Below the pieces are notes generated by a model that ran no database searches, was not told the origin of the DNA, and worked only from the letters and a program-made list of their open reading frames with translations. Source: Vulcanimicrobiota bacterium (GTDB lineage Bacteria; Vulcanimicrobiota; Vulcanimicrobiia; Vulcanimicrobiales; Vulcanimicrobiaceae). Taken from it: DNA of 62,501 nt. Every line of letters begins with the position of its first letter. The stretch's first letter is position 1. The translations under genes were made by a program, and so were the position numbers. The stretch is from the NCBI GenBank assembly GCA_030041225.1, contig JASHOG010000030.1, positions 1-62,501 on the forward strand, in the 5' to 3' direction. Positions 32,446 through 41,069 of this stretch are shown piece by piece.

Positions 32446-33197
32446 CGCTTTCTCGTGCCGTCGAGACGAGCGAGAGCGGCAAGCGCCTTCGAGTTGCGCG
32501 GATCGACGGCGAGGACGCGGTGGTACCAGCGGCGCGCGGCTTCCACGTCGCCGAGTCGCAACTCGGCACCGGCCGTAACGAGAAGATACTTCTCCGAGAG
32601 TGGCGAGAGTGCTGCAGCGGCTGATGCATTGCGCAGCGCGCGCCGCAGCCACATCACCCTCAGCGCAGGCGAGCTACGAGCGGCCGCCGCTTCGGCAAAG
32701 CGCGCCATCATCCAGGACGCGTCGGCGACCGCATCCGGGTGTGTACGCAGAGCCTGCAGGCGTTCGCGGATCCTGCTCTCAACCGCATAGGCGTGCGCCG
32801 GATCGTGCTTCGCGATGCGCTCGACGTTTTCACGCAGCGCGACGATGTCGGGGGCCGCAAAAAAGTACTCGAAGGCACGCGATGCGTCGCCTTGCCTTTG
32901 CGCGATGCGACCCAAGAGCTCGTTGCGGATCGGTGAACGAGGAAGGCGCAGCGCGTGGAGCGCGGCCGCGTGCAGATCGCCTCGGTCCATCTCGTATTCC
33001 GCAAGCGTCGTTTCCACGTAGGGTGCCGGTGCGATGCGATCGAGCACTCCATAGACGCGCAATGCGAAGCCGATTGGGATGTGCCTCGGCAGCGACTGCG
33101 GTGAAGCAACACGCGCGGTAAAGGCATCGGACGCGAGCTGAACGATGCCCAAACACGCGAGCACGAGTCCGGCAACGATGCCGAGCACGACGCGCAT
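32442..33197 (-). CDS. Membrane-anchored TPR-repeat protein
   Basis: The 251-residue protein has one N-terminal membrane helix (RVVLGIVAGLVLACLGIVQLA) and then alpha-helical repeats. TPR-like units are clearest at the C-terminus: LVTAGAELRLGDVEAARRWYHRVLAVDPRNSKALAALARL, with the usual small and aromatic positions (landmark GDVEAARRWYHRVLAVDP). It probably serves as a periplasm-facing scaffold. It is coupled to the glycosyltransferase (TTGA) and follows the barrel-like gene by 14 bases. Confidence 0.75.
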   Translation of the reverse strand: MRVVLGIVAGLVLACLGIVQLASDAFTARVASPQSLPRHIPIGFALRVYGVLDRIAPAPYVETTLAEYEMDRGDLHAAALHALRLPRSPIRNELLGRIAQRQGDASRAFEYFFAAPDIVALRENVERIAKHDPAHAYAVESRIRERLQALRTHPDAVADASWMMARFAEAAAARSSPALRVMWLRRALRNASAAAALSPLSEKYLLVTAGAELRLGDVEAARRWYHRVLAVDPRNSKALAALARLDGTRKR

Positions 33198-33211
33198 GAC
33201 CGATGTGCGGA

Positions 33212-34162
33212 TCAGAATTTGACGGTCAGGTTGACATTCTCGCGAAGTTGCGTGAACTCCGCCGGAACGAGATTATCCTGGTAGCGATACTGCTGTGCCG
33301 AGAACGACACCGCGCTCGAAAGGCGTGGAAAGAGGAACGTGAGGTTTCCGGAGTACGTGTCGTTGCGCGCGTCCAAACCGTCGAGGTCCGTCGGCGTTCC
33401 GTAACCAGTCACGAGATGCTCGGTATTGTACCCAACACCGAACAGGAGCCGCGACGTTACCGGAACCGCAAGGTTTGCGCCCAGGTCGGAACGATTCACG
33501 CCCGCGTACTCCGGAATGAAGACCGGAATCGTGTTCTCGAGTCCCGCACTCGGAAGGCTCGCCTGCGCCGCGTTGAAGCCCGCCAAGAGCTGGACGTTTC
33601 CGAGCCGCAGCGTCAGCGGAACCTGCAGGCTCTGCGCCAGTTGCGACCCAACGGTGTCGGGGCTGCCGAGTGCGCTCTGCGCCACGAAGGCCGGGATCGT
33701 ATCACTCGGCCCGCTCATGAAGGAAAACGCGCTCGCGTGTGCCCCTCCGAAGAGTGCGGGCAATCCGGTCTCGTACGCACTGATCACGCGCCCAGGCGAG
33801 AGCCGGGAAGAGAGCCGTGCCTGTGAATGGGTGCCGCGCTGTGCACCGTACGAAGGCGAGGTCACGCGAACCGTGGCGACGCGCAACAACGCATCGTCGT
33901 CGCCGATCTCAAAGCGTTCCAGGCTCTTGACTGCCGGTTCGGGGTTGACGGAAAATGCCGCCGCCCGGAAGGGCGACTCGCCGCCCGCATCGCCGTTCGA
34001 TGCAGCGAACGAAGCTCGCCCGTCGGAGACCTCGGCAAAGAGACGGAGGAGAAACGCGGTCCGCAGATCGGGAAGCGGGGCGGGAAAGGACGATTGTGCG
34101 TCGGCAACGCAAGGCATGCCCGCGAGCGTCGCGGCGAACAGCAGACCGACGTAACGGCGCAC
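33212..34162 (-). CDS. Putative outer-membrane beta-barrel protein
   Basis: The 316-residue protein has a signal peptide (MRRYVGLLFAATLAGMPCVADA), alternating hydrophobic/hydrophilic strand-like segments throughout, and a C-terminal strand ending in Phe (RENVNLTVKF), the usual BamA recognition signature. No named family is recognisable to me. It sits inside the LPS and outer-membrane operon. It is too short for LptD and lacks its domain order. A small porin or structural barrel is the simplest idea. Confidence 0.65.
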   Translation of the reverse strand: MRRYVGLLFAATLAGMPCVADAQSSFPAPLPDLRTAFLLRLFAEVSDGRASFAASNGDAGGESPFRAAAFSVNPEPAVKSLERFEIGDDDALLRVATVRVTSPSYGAQRGTHSQARLSSRLSPGRVISAYETGLPALFGGAHASAFSFMSGPSDTIPAFVAQSALGSPDTVGSQLAQSLQVPLTLRLGNVQLLAGFNAAQASLPSAGLENTIPVFIPEYAGVNRSDLGANLAVPVTSRLLFGVGYNTEHLVTGYGTPTDLDGLDARNDTYSGNLTFLFPRLSSAVSFSAQQYRYQDNLVPAEFTQLRENVNLTVKF

Positions 34163-34189
34163 GCCTCCTCCTTCCCTGGGAGACTCTCT

Positions 34190-34606
34190 CTACGACGGCT
34201 GCGGCGCTATGCCTGCGCGCCGGGCGAGCCAGCGCCGGGCGATGAGTTCGGCGGCATAGTCGTCAATGGGCCTCGGAGGGAAGCGAAGGCCCGTTGGAAG
34301 CAGCTTTTGCCAACCCCGCGCCGGATTCTCGGCATAGTAAAGATTTCGTGCATGGAGGGTCGTCTCACGCTCGTCGACGAGCTGCACGGGTATCCCGAGA
34401 GGACGTAGGGCGGCGGCGAGGTGCCGAGCGTTCGTTCCGCTGCCTACGGCGAGAACCTCGACACCGTGGCGCTCGAGTAGCTGAAAGATGACGGCAGGCA
34501 GTGATTCGACGGGCTCGATGCCTCGCGCGAGAACGCGCCCGTCGAAGGAGACGAGCGCGTACCCTGCCTTGCGCATTCCCGGGTCGATGCCGAGAACGCC
34601 GCTCAT
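34190..34606 (-). CDS. YqgF/RuvX-type RNase-H-fold nuclease (putative pre-16S rRNA nuclease)
   Basis: The 138-residue protein starts VLGIDPGMRKAGYALVSFDG, the RNase-H-like first strand with the catalytic Asp, followed by LAVGSGTNARHLAAAL, VQLVDERETTLHARNLYY (Glu in the second acidic site) and RPIDDYAAELIARRWL (final Asp pair). This is the variant seen in cyanobacteria and other deep lineages. E. coli YqgF matures the 16S rRNA 5' end; a Holliday-junction role has also been suggested in the wider family. It is coupled to the DUF3084 gene by an ATGA overlap. Confidence 0.85.
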   Translation of the reverse strand: MSGVLGIDPGMRKAGYALVSFDGRVLARGIEPVESLPAVIFQLLERHGVEVLAVGSGTNARHLAAALRPLGIPVQLVDERETTLHARNLYYAENPARGWQKLLPTGLRFPPRPIDDYAAELIARRWLARRAGIAPQPS

Positions 34607-35550
34607 CGGCCTCGCTGCGGCACGAGGACGATCGCAATCGGAATGACGCCCACGTGAGGATAGACGTCGTCCGCGGCATATGCGGTAAGGTAGTAGAGAC
34701 CGCTCCTGCCGAGCATGCTCTGCATGTGCGCGTAATCCGGAACGAGCTCGGTCGGCTGTACGTCTGTGGCGAGATACGCCGGCATGTGCGCGTACTCCGC
34801 GTTGATCACCACGTGCGTGTAGAGCTCGCGCAGCGCAATTTCGATGCTTGCGCCGCTGTTGCCGGGGATGTCGATCTGTGCCACGAGCTGTCCGCGCGAA
34901 AGGACGCGCACGTCGGGCACCGCGGTGAGCTCGAAATGAAACGCATCGTTCGCAAAGAGATTCTGGTCCGAGACCGCCGTCACCATGACGTTCGACTGCA
35001 CGAGCTCGGCCTGCATATTCGGGTCGTTGAGAAATGCCCGCAACGTGTTGTCGATGTCGCGCGGTATGATGTATGGTCGCAGCCCCTCACTGGGGTACGT
35101 CGCATTGATGTACCTGACCACCTGCAGGTAGAAGGCTTTGAGGTCTTCTTCTCGCAGCTGCTGGCTCTGCGACTGCTGAATGATGAGCCGAAATGGCGCG
35201 ATGAGCTGACCGGTCGGGAAGACGAGCCTCCCACTCGTCACCTTCGCCTCGAGCTGCTGTTCACGCTGCTGGAGCGATGCGATCTGCGCGCTCAGCGTGG
35301 AGAGGCGGAAGAAGGCGGTCTTCACCTGCTGCGACGCAACGATAGCGACGAGCGTGACGACGAACGCGATGACGACGCCGGTGCCGACGGCGACAATCGT
35401 CGACGTATAGCGCGGACGAATCCCGAAGAGCGTCAGGCGGCGCCGGCCGACTTGATGCCCCACGCGATCGCCGACGTACGCGACGGCGCCGGCAAGGACG
35501 AGGATGATGAGAATGTCTCCGAGCCCACGGATGAAATCGACCCACGTCAT
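34603..35550 (-). CDS. DUF3084 membrane protein
   Basis: The 315-residue protein has two N-terminal membrane helices (about residues 12-27 and 48-70), then a coiled coil with Gln-rich heptads (RLSTLSAQIASLQQREQQLEAKV) and a soluble C-terminal domain of about 210 residues. DUF3084 is found mainly in cyanobacteria and allied phyla; no function is established. Here it lies between an LptF/G-type permease and YqgF in one operon, so a connection with the envelope is possible. Confidence 0.85.
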   Translation of the reverse strand: MTWVDFIRGLGDILIILVLAGAVAYVGDRVGHQVGRRRLTLFGIRPRYTSTIVAVGTGVVIAFVVTLVAIVASQQVKTAFFRLSTLSAQIASLQQREQQLEAKVTSGRLVFPTGQLIAPFRLIIQQSQSQQLREEDLKAFYLQVVRYINATYPSEGLRPYIIPRDIDNTLRAFLNDPNMQAELVQSNVMVTAVSDQNLFANDAFHFELTAVPDVRVLSRGQLVAQIDIPGNSGASIEIALRELYTHVVINAEYAHMPAYLATDVQPTELVPDYAHMQSMLGRSGLYYLTAYAADDVYPHVGVIPIAIVLVPQRGR

Positions 35551-35566
35551 TGCCGGTAGCCCTTGG

Positions 35567-36670
35567 TCACACCGCCGCGGCGTGCCGCACCCGCACGACC
35601 CCCACCGCAGTAAAGACGAGATTCGGCATCCACGCCCAGAGCGCCGCGAGCGAGATGTACGCTTCGCTGATATATGAGAAGACGGTCATGACGATGTAGT
35701 AGACGAAGACGATCAACACCGCGAGCCCAAAGCCGATGAAGCCGCGGCCACCACCGCGAGCCGAGCGTAGCCCGAACGGAATCGCGATGAGAACGAAGAC
35801 AAAACACGCAAACGGCTGCGAGAGCTTCTGCTCAAAGACCGTGACGTACTTACGCAGCTCCGTCTCCGTGAGTTGACCTGTGGCGACGATCGAGGCGATC
35901 TGCGCGCGGCTCATCTCCTGGGGGTCGTCGTGTGAAATACGCTTGACGATGTCGGTCGGATTCTCGCCCAGGTCGACCTCCTCTTCCGTGACGTCGGGCT
36001 GTGAGATCGTCGTGCCGTCGGCGTTGAAGCGGTAGGCGCTCGCATTGTGGAGCACCCATTGGTCCGCCGTGAACTCCGCCTCATCGGCGAAGACGATCTG
36101 CGTCGGCGCGCCGGCGCGGTCGTATTGTATCAGCGTCACGTGGAGGAGCGCCTGAGAGCCGGGGTCGTACGCCGTTGCGATGGAGACTTGCCGCCCGCCT
36201 CCCGGCAGGGGGGCGAAGACGGTGAGGTCTCTGTTGAACTCGCTCGTATGGTTGATCGCGGCGTTCTCGATCTGGGAGACTTGATCGTTCGCAAACGGGA
36301 CGACGCCCTCTTGCAGCGCGTACATGAGCAGCGACACGACGAATCCCGCAAAAAGCAGTGGCGCGATGATGCGCATGAACGTGATGCCGCTGGTCTTCAT
36401 CGCGTTGATCTCGCTCTCTCCCGAGAGGCGTTGAACCGCCAGCAGCGTACCGAGCAGCAGCGCCATTGGAATGATCATGACGATCTCTCCCGGCAAGTAC
36501 CACAGGAAGAGCGCGATCGCCGTCCAGACCGGGACGTGATCCTCGCTCACGAGCCGCCCGATCGCGAGCATCTGTGTCGCAGCCAAGATCAACGTGAAGG
36601 CGGAGAGGCCGAAGATGAACGGCCCTGCCAGCTCCGTCAGCATGTAGCGATCGAGAATCGATACTTTCAG
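35567..36670 (-). CDS. LptF/LptG-type LPS export permease, probable CTG start
   Basis: This YjgP/YjgQ-family protein has three N-terminal membrane helices, a periplasmic jelly-roll domain (about residues 100-265) and three C-terminal helices (PFACFVFVLIAIPFGLRS onward). LptF and LptG form the membrane part of the Lpt exporter with LptB; only one such gene is visible here, so it might form a homodimer or its partner may lie elsewhere. The first ATG in frame (36643) would remove conserved N-terminal residues. The frame continues upstream as KVSILDRYM back to a CTG at 36670, overlapping the lptB stop as CTGA and preceded by GGGGAGA ten bases upstream. I use the CTG start, giving 367 residues. 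Confidence 0.87.
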   Translation of the reverse strand: MKVSILDRYMLTELAGPFIFGLSAFTLILAATQMLAIGRLVSEDHVPVWTAIALFLWYLPGEIVMIIPMALLLGTLLAVQRLSGESEINAMKTSGITFMRIIAPLLFAGFVVSLLMYALQEGVVPFANDQVSQIENAAINHTSEFNRDLTVFAPLPGGGRQVSIATAYDPGSQALLHVTLIQYDRAGAPTQIVFADEAEFTADQWVLHNASAYRFNADGTTISQPDVTEEEVDLGENPTDIVKRISHDDPQEMSRAQIASIVATGQLTETELRKYVTVFEQKLSQPFACFVFVLIAIPFGLRSARGGGRGFIGFGLAVLIVFVYYIVMTVFSYISEAYISLAALWAWMPNLVFTAVGVVRVRHAAAV

Positions 36671-37407
36671 AGCCGAAAACTCTCCCCGAGGTAGAACTTG
36701 CGCGCGATCGGCGAGTCGAGTACCTCCTGCGCCGTTCCCGAAACCTCGATGCGTCCGTTGTTCAAGATGTAGGCCCGGTCCACGATCGCGAGCGTCTCAC
36801 GCACCTGATGGTCCGTGATCAAGATACCGATGCCGCGATCGCGCAGCTGACGAATCATCGCTTGGATGTCGGCGACCGCAATCGGGTCGATGCCCGTAAA
36901 CGGCTCATCAAGGAGAAGGAAACGCGGATCGATTGCGAGTGCTCGCGCGACTTCGACGCGCCGCCGCTCTCCGCCTGAAAGCGAATCGCCGCGCGCGTCG
37001 ACGAAGGCGCGCAAGCCGAACTCTTCGAGGAGCTCCGGAAGTCGCCGGTCTTGTTCCTCGCGGCTGACACCGTTCTGCTCCCAGATGAGGCGGATGTTGT
37101 CGCCGACGGAGAGCCGCCGAAAGATCGAGTTCTCCTGCGCAAGGTAGCCGATCTTGTTGCGCGCGCGCTCGTACATCGGCCGGCTCGTGAGATCGATCTC
37201 ACCGTCATCGCTGAAGAGCACGACGGTACCGCCGTCGGGCTTCACGAGGCCCACGATCATGTAGAACGTGGTCGTCTTTCCAGCTCCGTTCGGGCCGAGC
37301 AATCCGACGATTTCGCCGACGCCGACCTCTGCGCTCACGCCGTTCACGACCGCGCGCTCGCCGTACTGCTTCACGAGCCCTCGAATTCGAATCGTCGGCT
37401 CGCTCAC
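36667..37407 (-). CDS. lptB: LPS export ABC ATPase LptB
   Basis: The 246-residue ATPase has Walker A GPNGAGKTT, the LptB-type Q-loop GYLAQENSIFRRLSVGDNI, signature LSGGERRRVEVA, Walker B FLLLDEPFTGIDP and the H-loop ITDHQVRE. It powers LPS extraction from the inner membrane. The order lptC-lptB-lptF, each overlapping the next by four bases, matches the physical complex. LptA and LptD/E are not in the window. Confidence 0.95.
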   Translation of the reverse strand: MSEPTIRIRGLVKQYGERAVVNGVSAEVGVGEIVGLLGPNGAGKTTTFYMIVGLVKPDGGTVVLFSDDGEIDLTSRPMYERARNKIGYLAQENSIFRRLSVGDNIRLIWEQNGVSREEQDRRLPELLEEFGLRAFVDARGDSLSGGERRRVEVARALAIDPRFLLLDEPFTGIDPIAVADIQAMIRQLRDRGIGILITDHQVRETLAIVDRAYILNNGRIEVSGTAQEVLDSPIARKFYLGESFRL

Positions 37408-37946
37408 TGCAGATGCGTCCTCGTGAGGGTAATGTCGGAATCCACGCTGTTGCCGGTGGCGCGCATGCCATGCGGATCGGTCATCACCACGTGCCCCTCG
37501 CCGTGCACCATCTCCGTCACTCGATCGTATCGCAAGCGATCGCAGTCCAGCGTCATGCCGGAACTCGTTCGGGCATGAACGTTGTCCATCAAGGTTATCG
37601 TATTCGCCACCTCGTCGACAATCGCTTTTGCCGCGTCCGCGATGAGCTTCGAGCCCGTCCTGCCGAAGAAGATCGCGTGCACGTGAAAGAGCGTCGCCAC
37701 TGTGCTCCCTTGCACCCCAACGCTTTCGTACGAGCGCGCGATGAGGTCATACTCCCTGCGATTTCCCGCGGTCGTACCGACGAAGCGAAGCGGGTGCAAC
37801 GCACTTCCGTGACCCGTGACGTGCAGCCACACCCCCGTTGACGTGGTTGGACTAGGCGACGCAGTGAGCTTCGCCGGCCGGGGAGCGCTGCATGCGTACA
37901 GGAACGCAGCGGCGCAGAACGATGCTGAGAGGCTCCTGAGCTTCAC
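37404..37946 (-). CDS. lptC: LptC-like lipoprotein
   Basis: The GTG start at 37946 overlaps the upstream ligase-like gene (GTGA). The 180-residue product begins with a lipoprotein signal (FLYACSAPRP; Cys at about 19), unlike E. coli LptC, which is anchored by a membrane helix. The body has the LptC/OstA pattern, with EYDLIARSYESVG, LFHVHAIFFGRTGSKLIADAA and DCDRLRYDRVTEMVHGEGHV. It would pass LPS from LptBF(G) to LptA; the short length also allows an LptA-like role. I chose LptC because of its place before lptB and the lipobox. Confidence 0.8.
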   Translation of the reverse strand: MKLRSLSASFCAAAFLYACSAPRPAKLTASPSPTTSTGVWLHVTGHGSALHPLRFVGTTAGNRREYDLIARSYESVGVQGSTVATLFHVHAIFFGRTGSKLIADAAKAIVDEVANTITLMDNVHARTSSGMTLDCDRLRYDRVTEMVHGEGHVVMTDPHGMRATGNSVDSDITLTRTHLQ

Positions 37947-39154
37947 GCGTCGTCCGGAAATCCTTCGCCTGCGCTCGCGAGCGCGAATGCCATCGTCGGC
38001 AGCCACAATCCGAAGATCACAATGCTCACGGTATCGATCAAGCCTTGCACGAGCGTCCCGAACAGTCCCGCTGCGGCGGCGAGCGCAATCGTCGCCTGAC
38101 GCGGTGAGGTCCGTAAGAATCGCCGCCGTAACTCCGCAGCAAACGTCCACCACGTCCATACCGCCGCGGCGATGCCGATGATGCCGATCTCGGCAAGAAA
38201 CGTCAGGTACACACTGTGGGCGTGGAACGCGGTCACATCGCCGTCGGGTGCGCGTACGACGGCGTAGAGGCGCGAGAAATCGAATGGCCCGACACCAGTG
38301 AGCGGAAACCGATCGATAATCTGCAGCGCGGCCTGCCAGATCGAGATGCGTGTGTAGTTCTCGCTTGGATTGTGCGCGACGTTGAAGAGCAGGAGTACGG
38401 CACCCAAACCCGCCGCGATGATGCCGGTTGCCGCCAAGATGCCCGTGCGCCACGCGCGCGCGCGCACGGCGACGAAAAATGCGATCGCGGCCGCGAGGCC
38501 CATCCAGCCCGCTCGCGAGAACGTCAAGACAAATGCGACACTGCCGCAACACAGCGCCGCCACCGCTGCCGTGCGCAGTGCGGCGCCGCGTGCCGAGGCC
38601 GCGACGGCACCCGCAATGGGAAGCATGATGACAAGGTATCCCGCGAGCTCCCCGGGTAAGACGAAGGTCCCGATCGCCCGACCGTGGCCGATGACATATT
38701 GCGCGACGGGGTAGCGCGCGACGGCCATAGCAACGGCCGCGAGCGACGAGAGCGCGCACGCAAGCATCATCGACCAGACGATCGCGCGTGCAACGAGCGG
38801 ATCGGGATAGAAGCGAAGCGTGCACAGATGCCACACGATTCCAAGCGCGAAGATGCAGATGAAGAGCACGCCCGCCGTCGGGTCGAAGCCGAGCAGAGCG
38901 GCGAGAATCGCGGCACCCAGCCACGCGAGCAATGGAACGAGCGTCGGCGGCCGCTCCCGCGGCGGGAGAAGCAATCGCACGGTAAACACCGCTCCGAGCA
39001 GCGCAAGAAGTGCGAGCAGTACGACGGCGACGCGCGGAGATAGCAGCGAGATCCCCGGCGGCTGCACGCCTGTCAGCATGATAAAGGATGGAAAGAGCGG
39101 CACCAGCACGTTGGCGAAGCCGAACGAAGCGGCGGTGAGGGTGCGCACCATCAT
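37943..39154 (-). CDS. O-antigen ligase/polymerase-like membrane protein (Wzy/WaaL superfamily)
   Basis: The 403-residue protein has ten to twelve membrane helices and one periplasmic loop with FPLTGVGPFDFSRLYAV and FHAHSVYLTFLAEIGI (His at about 323). Both segments match the Wzy_C pattern of O-antigen ligases and polymerases (G-G motif and H-x-x-x-L). It could attach or polymerise glycan on the lipid A core. It overlaps its neighbours by four bases on both sides, directly following an LpxB-related protein. No other O-antigen genes are visible apart from the GT4 gene. Confidence 0.82.
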   Translation of the reverse strand: MMVRTLTAASFGFANVLVPLFPSFIMLTGVQPPGISLLSPRVAVVLLALLALLGAVFTVRLLLPPRERPPTLVPLLAWLGAAILAALLGFDPTAGVLFICIFALGIVWHLCTLRFYPDPLVARAIVWSMMLACALSSLAAVAMAVARYPVAQYVIGHGRAIGTFVLPGELAGYLVIMLPIAGAVAASARGAALRTAAVAALCCGSVAFVLTFSRAGWMGLAAAIAFFVAVRARAWRTGILAATGIIAAGLGAVLLLFNVAHNPSENYTRISIWQAALQIIDRFPLTGVGPFDFSRLYAVVRAPDGDVTAFHAHSVYLTFLAEIGIIGIAAAVWTWWTFAAELRRRFLRTSPRQATIALAAAAGLFGTLVQGLIDTVSIVIFGLWLPTMAFALASAGEGFPDDA

Positions 39155-40326
39155 GCCGTGCTCTTTCCTATGGAGGCAAGCAGTCCGGCGATACGTCCGG
39201 CGATCCGGCGCGCGCCGCCGGGCGCGCCCATGCGAGCCCTTCCGATTGCGCCGAGCCTTGCCCGTCGCGCGGGATCGTCGAGCAGCTCAGCGACCTGACT
39301 CGCCGCCTGCAGTGGATCACCGGAGATCGTCACGAGCGCTTCGCCGAGCAACTGCGCCTGGCGGCGACGGTACCATCCGCGCTCCCCGCCGTACTCGCTC
39401 GCGATGGCGAGCACGGGAACCCCGGCGGCTGCCGCGGCTTCGTTCGCCGTTCCTGCTTGGCCGAGCACGAGGCTCGCGCCGCGAAGGAGCGTTCCGATGC
39501 CGCCGCTCCACGCGCGCACGATGATTCGGCCGTCGCGAACGATCTCGAAGGGTACTAACGGTAGCGAGCCGGCGCGTACGTCGTGAACCGCTCGAAGCGC
39601 GTCCTTCATACGTTCCGCGTCGATGCCCGGTGCGATTGAAAGCACGGCGCCCAGACCTGGTCGGCCCCGTGCGACCGCATCGAAAATCTCGACGAGAAGG
39701 GGGGCGTCGGCGTATGCACGCTCTCTGCTCCCCGGCAGCAGCGCAACCGTGGACGCGAAGTCCTCGAACGGTGTACCGGGCATCTCTGCTCCGGGTTCGT
39801 CGTACAAATCCGCAATGACGTTTCCCGGCGCTTCGGCGAGGACGCCGGCCGAGCGAAGCGCCGCAGCTGTCGCTTCGTCGCGCACGAAGATCGCTCGAGC
39901 CCGGCGCAGGAGCGCACGTTCCGCCGCGCCGTACGGCGCGACGTGAACGCTCTTTGCCGTTCCCACGTATAGGCAAGGCGCGCTCGTGCGCAGCGCCATC
40001 CAGAGCGCAAATGCATCGCCCACCGCAACGACGAGCGCATACGCACGTCGCGTGCCGCGCAGAAAACGCCATTGCTCGATCGTCAGCCGTGTAAGACCCG
40101 CGCGTACATCGCGCACGATGTTACGAACGTCTCCCATCGCGATGAGCCCGCCGCTCGGCATCGGGTGTCGCGGGCCGACGTCGCGAGCATTGCGCATTCG
40201 CATTGCGCCGACGAGCGCGAGGTGATCGAGCTCGAGCTCGGGACAGAGCATCCGTACGTCGGCAGCGATGCGATCTGCGATTGCTACCTCACCGTGGCCG
40301 TTCGTCACAAAAAGCAAGCGCGCCAT
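39151..40326 (-). CDS. Lipid-A-disaccharide synthase-related protein (second LpxB-like protein)
   Basis: This 391-residue GT-B protein resembles the cyanobacterial LpxB-related family: it begins ARLLFVTNGHGEVAIADRI, has VALLPGSRERAYAD at the start of the second domain and GQAGTANEAAAAAGVPVLAI near the donor site, where true LpxB has SGTAVLE. True LpxB is encoded two genes upstream, so this copy probably has another job, perhaps in a different glycolipid or core sugar. It lies 11 bases after the metallophosphoesterase and is coupled to the ligase-like gene by ATGA. Confidence 0.85.
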   Translation of the reverse strand: MARLLFVTNGHGEVAIADRIAADVRMLCPELELDHLALVGAMRMRNARDVGPRHPMPSGGLIAMGDVRNIVRDVRAGLTRLTIEQWRFLRGTRRAYALVVAVGDAFALWMALRTSAPCLYVGTAKSVHVAPYGAAERALLRRARAIFVRDEATAAALRSAGVLAEAPGNVIADLYDEPGAEMPGTPFEDFASTVALLPGSRERAYADAPLLVEIFDAVARGRPGLGAVLSIAPGIDAERMKDALRAVHDVRAGSLPLVPFEIVRDGRIIVRAWSGGIGTLLRGASLVLGQAGTANEAAAAAGVPVLAIASEYGGERGWYRRRQAQLLGEALVTISGDPLQAASQVAELLDDPARRARLGAIGRARMGAPGGARRIAGRIAGLLASIGKSTA

Positions 40327-40337
40327 ACCGTCCGAAC

Positions 40338-41069
40338 CTATGGCGCGCCGAGTAACGGCAGCAGGCCGAAGTGCGCTACTGTGTAACGGCCGCGCGCCGG
40401 ATCGTACTCGAGCTCCGTGCAGGAGACATACCGTCCGTACGGGCCGGCGTGGACGATCGGAACGACGCCTTCGTACGCGGGCTCGAAGAGCGTGTCGTGC
40501 GTATGACCGCCGAGGATCAGATCGATGCGTGGAACCGCCGAGGCGAGCTTACGGTCGAGCGGTAAGCCGACGTGGGAGAGCACGACGAGCACGTCGCCGT
40601 CGGGAACGCCCGCAGCGTACGGCGCAACGACCTCCTCGGGAGGCAAGAAGCGCCAACCAAAGATCCGCTCCCAGCGGCTGCCCACAGGATACTGCATGAT
40701 GAGGAGCCCGAGTACGTGGACGCGAGGTCCCTCCGGCGGCTCCAAGACGAGCGACGAGTGAAACGGGAGGGCGCGCCCTTTCGTATCGATGAGATTCGTG
40801 CAGACGAGCAGGTGACGCATGCACCGCGCACGCGCCTCGAGGAGTCGAAAGATATAATGGAACTCGCGGTTTCCGATCGCTTGGGCATCGTAGCCGGCGC
40901 GATCGATCTCGTCGATGATCGGCTCGCGCCGATGGTACACGCTCTGGCTTCCTCGTAACGAATCCCCGGAGTCGAAGAGCAGCCCTGGGCGCCGGGAGCG
41001 CAGTTGACGCAGCCGGTCCGCGAAGCCGCGGCGGTCGTGGAGATCCGACGTGTGGTAGAGGCGAATCAC
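40338..41069 (-). CDS. Calcineurin-like metallophosphoesterase coupled to lpxB; candidate UDP-2,3-diacylglucosamine hydrolase
   Basis: The GTG at 41069 overlaps the lpxB stop as GTGA, giving 243 residues. Five metallophosphoesterase motifs are present: Asp9/His11 (SDLH), Asp36 (DSGDS), Asn67 in IGNREF, His166 (LSHVG) and His189/His191 (GGHTH). The overall order resembles the catalytic domain of UshA-type 5'-nucleotidases, but there is no signal peptide, so it should be cytoplasmic. Where UshA has GNHEF this protein has GNREF, the Arg variant also found in LpxH (GNRDF). LpxH cleaves UDP-2,3-diacylglucosamine to lipid X, the step between LpxC/LpxD and LpxB, and no LpxH or LpxI is otherwise visible. 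Function is inferred from motif and operon. Confidence 0.75.
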   Translation of the reverse strand: MIRLYHTSDLHDRRGFADRLRQLRSRRPGLLFDSGDSLRGSQSVYHRREPIIDEIDRAGYDAQAIGNREFHYIFRLLEARARCMRHLLVCTNLIDTKGRALPFHSSLVLEPPEGPRVHVLGLLIMQYPVGSRWERIFGWRFLPPEEVVAPYAAGVPDGDVLVVLSHVGLPLDRKLASAVPRIDLILGGHTHDTLFEPAYEGVVPIVHAGPYGRYVSCTELEYDPARGRYTVAHFGLLPLLGAP

